Shown piece after piece: positions 58,541 through 64,000 of a stretch of DNA of 64,000 nucleotides (the first letter of the stretch is position 1; each line of letters begins with the position of its first letter). This DNA is from a bacterium (GTDB taxonomy: Bacteria > 4484-113 > JAGGVC01), in contig JABRWB010000041.1 in the NCBI GenBank assembly GCA_039961635.1, positions 62,001-126,000 on the forward strand, given 5' to 3'. The translations under genes and the position numbers were made by a program. The notes beneath the pieces were generated by a model. That model worked only from the letters and a program-made list of their open reading frames with translations. It did no database searches and was not told the origin of the DNA.

Positions 58541-58546
58541 ATTATA
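58541..58546 (-). promoter_or_regulatory. -10 hexamer (TATAAT) positioned for a leaderless transcript
   Basis: Consensus TATAAT on the minus strand, 8 nt before ATG 58532 (5 nt before TTG 58535). Confidence 0.5.
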
Positions 58547-58578
58547 CATAACGAGCCGACAAACGGGTTTCCGCAAAA

Positions 58579-59628
58579 CTAATATTCGCCTGTATCGAAA
58601 GGAACCTTTCTTGATTGCGTGATACACGCGCCTTCCAATTTTTCTCCGGGCCTGATTTTTGCTTCAGGGCCTATTATGCAGTCCAGCAGCTCCGCTCCTT
58701 CGCCAATTTCCGCATGCGGCATCACTATCGTGCGCTCAAGTTGCGCGTTCTCGCCAATCTTCACGCCGCGTGAGACGACCACCTGGCCATTCAGCTTTGC
58801 CTTGCCGGCAAGTACGGCGGTTTCTGCGATGTAAACATATCCCCGGAAAACGTGGAAGCCCTTATTTTCATAGCCCCCAAACGCGGGATCGTACATCTGA
58901 TAATGATGCAGGACTTCAAAATGCGCCCGCCAGAAACTCGCGAGCGTGCCGATGTCGCGCCAGTAGCCGGAGTGAGGGAATCCTCCTATAGCGCGGCCGG
59001 CGCGGATAAGGGCCGGAAATGTTTCGCGCTCCAGACTTACTTTTTTCCCTTCCGGAATTTCGGCGACAAGCGCGGGGTCAATAATGTAATAGCCGGTGTT
59101 CACCCAGTGCTGCGATGCGTCCGAACCGTGCGGTTTCTCCAAAAAATCCTTGATCCGGTGTTCCTCGTCCATAATGATTAATCCGTATCGGGACGGGTCA
59201 GGGACGGAAAACGCCGCGATGGTAAGAACGTTCCCAGCGCGTCGGTGCCATTCAAACATCGCTTGCAAATTGATGTTGTTGAGAATATCACCATTGGCCA
59301 CCTGTACCGAAGATCTCCCCTCGATGTATTGCAGGCAGTTACGAAGCGCGCCTCCCGTACCCAAAGGTTCCCGCTCCAAGCATACGTGCACATCGAAGCC
59401 AAAATTGCCGTTCGCGTTGAAAAGCTGGATTATCTCGTCCGCTCCATGGCCGAGCGCCAGCACGAGCCTTGTGATTCCCGCCTCTCTAAACTGCTCCAAA
59501 AGGTATGTGATTATTGGCTTGTCAAGAAACGGTAATGCAGGCTTTGGAATTGAGTCTGTCAATGGCGCCAATCTGGTTCCAAACCCGCCCAGCAAGACAA
59601 CCGCCGTGTCAATCGCCCCTGTTGTCAT
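58579..59628 (-). CDS. NDP-sugar pyrophosphorylase-like nucleotidyltransferase (GlmU/ManC-like)
   Basis: 349-residue sugar-1-phosphate nucleotidyltransferase. GGFGTRLAPLTDSIPKPALPFLDKPI is the nucleotide-binding motif (Gly-Gly-X-Gly-Thr-Arg), then VANGDILNN, GSDASQHWVNTGYYIID and SGYWRDIGTLASF. The C-terminal ~90 residues form left-handed beta-helix hexapeptide repeats (VVVSRGVKIGENAQL, VMPHAEIGEGAEL). Mannose-1-phosphate guanylyltransferase is the nearest guess; glucose-1-phosphate or others are possible. 7 bp after the alpha-2-macroglobulin gene. Confidence 0.85.
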   Translation of the reverse strand: MTTGAIDTAVVLLGGFGTRLAPLTDSIPKPALPFLDKPIITYLLEQFREAGITRLVLALGHGADEIIQLFNANGNFGFDVHVCLEREPLGTGGALRNCLQYIEGRSSVQVANGDILNNINLQAMFEWHRRAGNVLTIAAFSVPDPSRYGLIIMDEEHRIKDFLEKPHGSDASQHWVNTGYYIIDPALVAEIPEGKKVSLERETFPALIRAGRAIGGFPHSGYWRDIGTLASFWRAHFEVLHHYQMYDPAFGGYENKGFHVFRGYVYIAETAVLAGKAKLNGQVVVSRGVKIGENAQLERTIVMPHAEIGEGAELLDCIIGPEAKIRPGEKLEGACITQSRKVPFDTGEY

Positions 59629-59635
59629 TGCTTAC

Positions 59636-62600
59636 CTATGTCACCGATATCCTTAAAGGAGGTGCGGCCGCAGCGCTTTCGGGATTGGCAATTTCGTAAA
59701 CATTGCTCTGCGGTACTTCAGCCGATAATGGATACAGCGCTCTCATCCTAAACCGCACTACCACACGATCGCCCCGCAAGAGCCCAAAATGATAAAGCCT
59801 TAAAAAGCGCCCGGTCTCCTCCCACCGAGCGATTATTCCTGAATTCACAAGCGCGTCCAAGTCGGAGGCCAAAGGCTTGAAGCCGGGCGCGATACCCACC
59901 TGCATCACGATTGCACCCGACGAACCCGCCGCCAAATACTTTGCTTCAGCCTCGACGCGCAATGTATCTTTGACTGCCAGCTCGGTTCTGTCGTAACTGA
60001 CCGAAAACTCGAACGGCTTGGCGACAGGGCTTTCACGCACCTCATTCCATGGCAGGTTGTAACGCACATCCAGTTGGTAAAACAGCCGGCCGAAATTGAA
60101 ACCGGCAAGTGAAAAGGTAGTGGCACCTTTTCCGTTTAGCGCCTGGCTAAGGTCTATGAACTTTGCAACTCCGTTTGATTCTTTGGAAAATATCGCTTCC
60201 GCTATTTCAGTCACGCCGGATTTTAAAATTGCCGTTCCGTCCCCTTTGTAGCTTAGGAAATCCTCTCCAGCAACCAAAGCTTTCAAGGCCAATGCTGTTG
60301 CGCGTGCACTTCCCCAAGTTCCATCTTGTCCCTTTTGAGTTGCTAGCCATTCAATCGCACTCGCGGCATCGCCCGAACCGGTGTTACCGGATAGCAACGC
60401 CAGCACTGCCAGCGACGTACATTCGACATTAGCCGTTTTTCCTGTTGCAAATGTCAAAGTCGGGCCTGGAGTTTCCCAATAAAGTTTCTTGCGCTCATCG
60501 AGTTTCGCCATACCCTTCAGCCTGCCGCACAGAAAATCGATCTCGTCTTTATTTCCGCCCAAGGCTGAAAGTGCGTTTATTGCAACGGCAAGGGCATAAG
60601 GATTGTCGGTCTTTTTGGCGTCGGCCTTCAACTGGTTAACGGCATTTAACATTTCGCCGCGTTCCACGCCAGAAGCAGCCAGAGCCCACAAAACATAGGA
60701 ATTGACCGCCAGCTCCATTCCTGGAACTGAATGCATTGCGTCATAGCGGCCCCCGGGTAACCTGAACAATCCTGAACCCGGCTCCGCTTGGGAACGAAGC
60801 CATCGCTGCGTCCGTTTCACAAGATTTGCATCTACAAAACCCACTTTTTCAATTTCAAGAAGATCGAGCAGCCCGAAAGAGGTGACCGTCAAATCCGCTT
60901 GGTCTTCCCCATAGAAGGAAAAACCTCCGCCTGAAGTTTCGAACGCCAGAATGCTTTGATATCCGATACTTAGATTTTCGCGCGCCCTTGATTCGACTTC
61001 GGGGGAAATCCGCCCGGCATTTTTAAGATAACTTAAAACAAGAACGCTGGGATAATATGCCGCCGAGGTTTCGATAAATCCTCCTTGGCCTGGCTGTTGC
61101 GCACTTTCGAAGCTTTCGGAAATGTGGCTTCCAGCGTCCTGATAGAGTTTCAACACGGCATTTACCGATCCGGCTATTGCCCCTTCCGGCACCTGCACCG
61201 TGAAATTGGACTCCTTATCTGTAAATATACCATTTGTAATCTTTACAACTTCCTTGCCGCCTGGAACCACCCTGACCGGGTATTCGATTGCGTCCGTACG
61301 CCCGCCTCCGGAATTGGCCGTGGCGCTTAATGCGAAATCGCCCACGCGCAACGCCTTAATTCGAAACTCGACATATACGGCGGATCCATTCGGTGCGGTA
61401 ATTGCTGCCGAAGGGGAACCCGAAAGCGAAAACCAGTCCGCAGGCTGTAAAGATACGGACGCCGATTGATTTGCCCCGGTGAAATTGTAGACAGCAATTG
61501 GAACCGTAATTTCATCGCCTAAAGTCATTTCCGCCGGAATAAGCGCGTCAATAAAGAATCCGGTCTTGACAGGCAACATAATCTTGCTTGTGGCAATGTT
61601 GCCCCCGGCATCGCTTGCTATAGCCGAAAATTCCCACGTTGTCAGGCTGTCGGCCATCTCAAAGGTGCAGTCGGCCTGACCTGAATCATCCACTACCAGT
61701 TCGGGAATCCACACAAGCGTCTCCGGAAAATGCTTCCTTATGCGCGCAGGCTCGGATTTATGCTGCAAGGAGGCCGAAGCTGACGTTGCCGCCTTCTCGA
61801 ACAGGGCTTCCCTGGGGGTGCCGCCCAAATCGCCGCCCGTTGCAACGGATTCAGTGGAAAAGGATTTTGCACCTTCAGGGAGTCCGGGTACTCCAAAAGA
61901 AAAAACTACAAGTCCCGCGATTCCGGCAGCCAAAATCGTTGTGGTTACTCTCAGCGGTTGCAGGCGGGACGCGGTGACAGGATTTTCGATATTGTTGCAA
62001 AGAAACGCTGCTGAAAGCACGAAGGGATTTGCATACAATAGCGCCAAAATCAATCCTTGGACAGGAATTGAAATTTCGCCTATTCCAACAAGCACGAACC
62101 ATGCCGCGCTAACCGGATACGCCGCCGCCAGCAGCATAGCTTTAACTCGAAACAGGTCGATACGTTCTCCGATCAATTTTGCCGATATCACTGAAAACGC
62201 CAAACCAGCGGCGGAAATCGCGCACACTGCCATCCACCCGACGTATGCAAATGGCGGCAGCATCGAGACCATCCAAGGCGCAACCGACAGCCAAGCCAGC
62301 AACCGGTATTGCTTCCAGGCTTTTGGCGACACTACCGCCGCGCTAAAGCTGCCGTACTGAGCAACCGTGATTACGATCACTGCCAAGGAAAGTACCAACA
62401 AAATCGCAGGAAAGCCGATTTGCATCGAGCGCCTGGTTCTTTCCTTCAGCAGGTTGATTTGCTTCGATTCGATTTCCGACGAGCTTCTGGAGAGCTGATA
62501 CCAGCTGCGTTCTTCCGGTGCAGCACGCGACGCAAGCGATCTACCGAGTATCTGATAGGCTCGCTCAAACTGCGACGCCGCAACTTCCCGATCGCTTGGT

Positions 62601-64000
62601 GTGGCAGAGGCAGAAGCGATTTGCATCACTTTCACCGGGTCCGGAATAGCTTCCATTAATCGCGCCATTCCGGCAGGCTCAATTTCCACCCTGGGATCCA
62701 TCAATTCCTTTAGTAAATCGTAATAAAATTTAGGGTACAACGAACCTTCAATCCCTTTCGAAAGTGCCTTGCTGTCGACAGCCGAAATTCCGATTGCCCC
62801 CGCGGTCGGATTGCCTTTTGAATCAAAAAGTTTGATATTGACCTTTGCAGTTTCACCTGGCTCATAGCTTTCTTTGTCCGCCGAAAGCTCCACCGCAAGT
62901 TTGCTGGAATCTGCGACGACAAAAATTCGCTTGGAATCGAACAGGGCGACATCAGATTCCTCCGGACTCTGGGTTGGGGTGTAGGCCCGTATGTCTATTT
63001 CCCCGATCATCTGGGGGGTAATTTCGAAAGATGCCTGCGCGCGGTCCCCAATGGCCATAGTGCTTGTGGTCATAATGATTTGGCCGTCTCGCACCACGTC
63101 AACGTAAACCGGCGCTTCCGCGTATTGCTGGTTGTATTTCAGCTTAACGGCTCCCATTACAAGCAGATTCGCGGTGTCTCCAGGCTTGTAAACCGCTTTG
63201 TCGGTGTGCAGCGAATATCCGAGGCGGGAATCGTAAAGCGTGCTGGCGAAGAAGATCCCGTGCCACTGCCCTTCTTGATCCTGGAATGAAAACTTACAAG
63301 TAAGCCCATTGCCGTCGGAGTAAATTGCGGCGGTGTCAGCGCCCGATACCGTCCCGGAAAAAAGCCCCGGCGCAACGAGAAACACAGGACTATTAGGATT
63401 TGTCGGCGATTCAAGCCTGAAATTGGCAGGCGAAACCGGCTCGCCATCAACGGTCGTAAGCAATATGTACACGTAGTTGTCAACGCCGCGTTGCCAAATA
63501 CCCCCTTCGGGAAAGATGTTGGCTATGTATTTGGATTTCGATACAAGCACGGAAGCGTATTCCGATGCCGTCTGTCCTGCTCCGTCACTGACGGTTACAT
63601 CGGCCTGGAGTTCAGCGCGTTGCTCTTCGGGATTTCTAAGAAAAAACTTTTCGGGCACTCTAAATGAAAATGCAAGCTCTCCGGATGAATCCAACTGCCC
63701 TGAAACGCTTCCTGCGCTCACTTTTTCGAAATCAAAGTAACTGAATTCGACAGTTGCCCTGCCCGTTTTTACAGGTTCTCCGAAATAATAAGAAGCCTTG
63801 ATTATTCCTGTAAGGACATCACCGGGCTTTATCCAATCCTGGTCAGGCAAAAACTCGATCCTGATATCGGGAACGCGGTAATTGTCAACGGTTACCGCGG
63901 CAGACTGAGAAGCGCCGTTTGACATAACTTTCAGCGTATATTCGCCAAGCGCAACATTATCCGCAAGGACAAAATCGGCGGCCGCGATTCCCCATTTGGA
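59636..64000 (-). CDS. Alpha-2-macroglobulin-family protein, thioester-less, with an internal membrane block (5' end beyond window)
   Basis: Open from the right edge (first visible codons SKWGIAAADFVL) to 59636, at least 1454 residues; the true start lies beyond the window. MG-type beta domains (NANIFPEGG, ELSADKESYEPGETAKVNIKLFDSKGNPTAGAIGISAVD) and the C-terminal A2M core (FPETLVWIPELVVDDSGQADCTFEMADSLTTWEFSAIASDAGGN) are recognisable. The thioester site is lost: where relatives read PYGCxEQ the protein reads PGQGGFIETS (about 61052-61096). Between them, 61890-62420 encodes roughly six hydrophobic helices (from GFPAILLVLSLAVIVITVAQ to TTTILAAGIAGLVVFSFG). A role as an envelope protease trap is doubtful; see findings. 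Confidence 0.9.
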   Translation of the reverse strand, partial: SKWGIAAADFVLADNVALGEYTLKVMSNGASQSAAVTVDNYRVPDIRIEFLPDQDWIKPGDVLTGIIKASYYFGEPVKTGRATVEFSYFDFEKVSAGSVSGQLDSSGELAFSFRVPEKFFLRNPEEQRAELQADVTVSDGAGQTASEYASVLVSKSKYIANIFPEGGIWQRGVDNYVYILLTTVDGEPVSPANFRLESPTNPNSPVFLVAPGLFSGTVSGADTAAIYSDGNGLTCKFSFQDQEGQWHGIFFASTLYDSRLGYSLHTDKAVYKPGDTANLLVMGAVKLKYNQQYAEAPVYVDVVRDGQIIMTTSTMAIGDRAQASFEITPQMIGEIDIRAYTPTQSPEESDVALFDSKRIFVVADSSKLAVELSADKESYEPGETAKVNIKLFDSKGNPTAGAIGISAVDSKALSKGIEGSLYPKFYYDLLKELMDPRVEIEPAGMARLMEAIPDPVKVMQIASASATPSDREVAASQFERAYQILGRSLASRAAPEERSWYQLSRSSSEIESKQINLLKERTRRSMQIGFPAILLVLSLAVIVITVAQYGSFSAAVVSPKAWKQYRLLAWLSVAPWMVSMLPPFAYVGWMAVCAISAAGLAFSVISAKLIGERIDLFRVKAMLLAAAYPVSAAWFVLVGIGEISIPVQGLILALLYANPFVLSAAFLCNNIENPVTASRLQPLRVTTTILAAGIAGLVVFSFGVPGLPEGAKSFSTESVATGGDLGGTPREALFEKAATSASASLQHKSEPARIRKHFPETLVWIPELVVDDSGQADCTFEMADSLTTWEFSAIASDAGGNIATSKIMLPVKTGFFIDALIPAEMTLGDEITVPIAVYNFTGANQSASVSLQPADWFSLSGSPSAAITAPNGSAVYVEFRIKALRVGDFALSATANSGGGRTDAIEYPVRVVPGGKEVVKITNGIFTDKESNFTVQVPEGAIAGSVNAVLKLYQDAGSHISESFESAQQPGQGGFIETSAAYYPSVLVLSYLKNAGRISPEVESRARENLSIGYQSILAFETSGGGFSFYGEDQADLTVTSFGLLDLLEIEKVGFVDANLVKRTQRWLRSQAEPGSGLFRLPGGRYDAMHSVPGMELAVNSYVLWALAASGVERGEMLNAVNQLKADAKKTDNPYALAVAINALSALGGNKDEIDFLCGRLKGMAKLDERKKLYWETPGPTLTFATGKTANVECTSLAVLALLSGNTGSGDAASAIEWLATQKGQDGTWGSARATALALKALVAGEDFLSYKGDGTAILKSGVTEIAEAIFSKESNGVAKFIDLSQALNGKGATTFSLAGFNFGRLFYQLDVRYNLPWNEVRESPVAKPFEFSVSYDRTELAVKDTLRVEAEAKYLAAGSSGAIVMQVGIAPGFKPLASDLDALVNSGIIARWEETGRFLRLYHFGLLRGDRVVVRFRMRALYPLSAEVPQSNVYEIANPESAAAAPPLRISVT

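Noticed and set aside
1-64000. CRISPR array, insertion sequence, prophage or rRNA
   Set aside because: No repeat-spacer pattern, transposase, integrase, phage structural gene or rRNA-like sequence was found on reading either strand.

Overview
The window is a gene-dense bacterial chromosome segment of roughly 50% GC. It reads as an uncultured, diderm (outer-membrane) lineage with anaerobic or respiratory energy metabolism. Evidence for an outer membrane is a block of ADP-heptose/LPS-type genes (GT9 heptosyltransferase, gmhB, a split hldE), an ELM1/glycosyltransferase-like protein, several lipoproteins and a giant alpha-2-macroglobulin. Evidence for anaerobic-type metabolism is a four-subunit 2-oxoacid:ferredoxin oxidoreductase, EtfAB with a membrane Fe-S quinone reductase, and tetraheme cytochromes. 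I see no insertion sequence, prophage, CRISPR array or rRNA. One tRNA (Leu, CAA) is present.

Layout. 1-3750 (minus): two tandem peptide/solute-binding lipoproteins, the second cut by the window edge. 3.8-6.1 kb (plus): clpP, an SDR oxidoreductase lacking the usual serine, a membrane PH-like protein and a small STAS-like protein. 6.1-10.1 kb: membrane Fe-S ETF:quinone oxidoreductase divergent from etfBA. 10.1-12.3 kb (minus): an unrecognised helical protein and an orphan CheR. 12.6-17.1 kb (plus): vorDBAC-type oxidoreductase, ispG, a GT2. 17.2-21.2 kb (minus): two paralogous lipoprotein tetraheme cytochromes and a membrane protein with a proline-rich tail. 21.2-24.8 kb (minus): ridA-like, mpg, and the classic rpmH-rnpA-yidD-yidC-jag block without dnaA. 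25-31.7 kb (plus): an exported unknown, a Clp_N-MshEN fusion protein, mnmA, murG and an AMIN/amidase. 31.7-35.1 kb (minus): MATE transporter, ssb, an HD hydrolase, divIVA, yggT. 35.2-44.7 kb (plus): rseP, a dockerin-like/HExxH lipoprotein, the heptose block and comF. 44.7-51.4 kb (minus): MBL hydrolase, small DUF4177-like protein and a complete liv branched-chain amino-acid ABC transporter. 51.5-54.6 kb (plus): tRNA-Leu and a receiver-domain/PPDK_N protein. 54.6-57.8 kb: divergent ATP-type and PPi-type phosphofructokinases and gapA. 57.9-64 kb (minus): a TM/coiled-coil/HTH protein, a nucleotidyltransferase and an N-terminally truncated (by the window) alpha-2-macroglobulin.

How the genes could work together (inference). 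Liv uptake, VorDBAC oxidation of branched 2-oxoacids, and EtfAB plus the Fe-S quinone reductase form a plausible route for branched-chain amino-acid catabolism into the quinone pool. Paired PFKs and GapA cover central glycolysis. MurG, amidase, YidC, RseP, DivIVA and the heptose genes are envelope functions.

The most interesting signals are: (a) a Clp_N/MshEN fusion with no ATPase; (b) an alpha-2-macroglobulin that has lost its thioester residues and carries a multi-pass membrane block; (c) a recurrent -10 hexamer placed 6-8 nt before start codons that lack a Shine-Dalgarno, suggesting leaderless mRNAs; (d) a symmetric pair of extended -10 elements between the two pfk genes; (e) interlocked liv/tRNA-Leu promoters; (f) a LivH with a large inserted loop.
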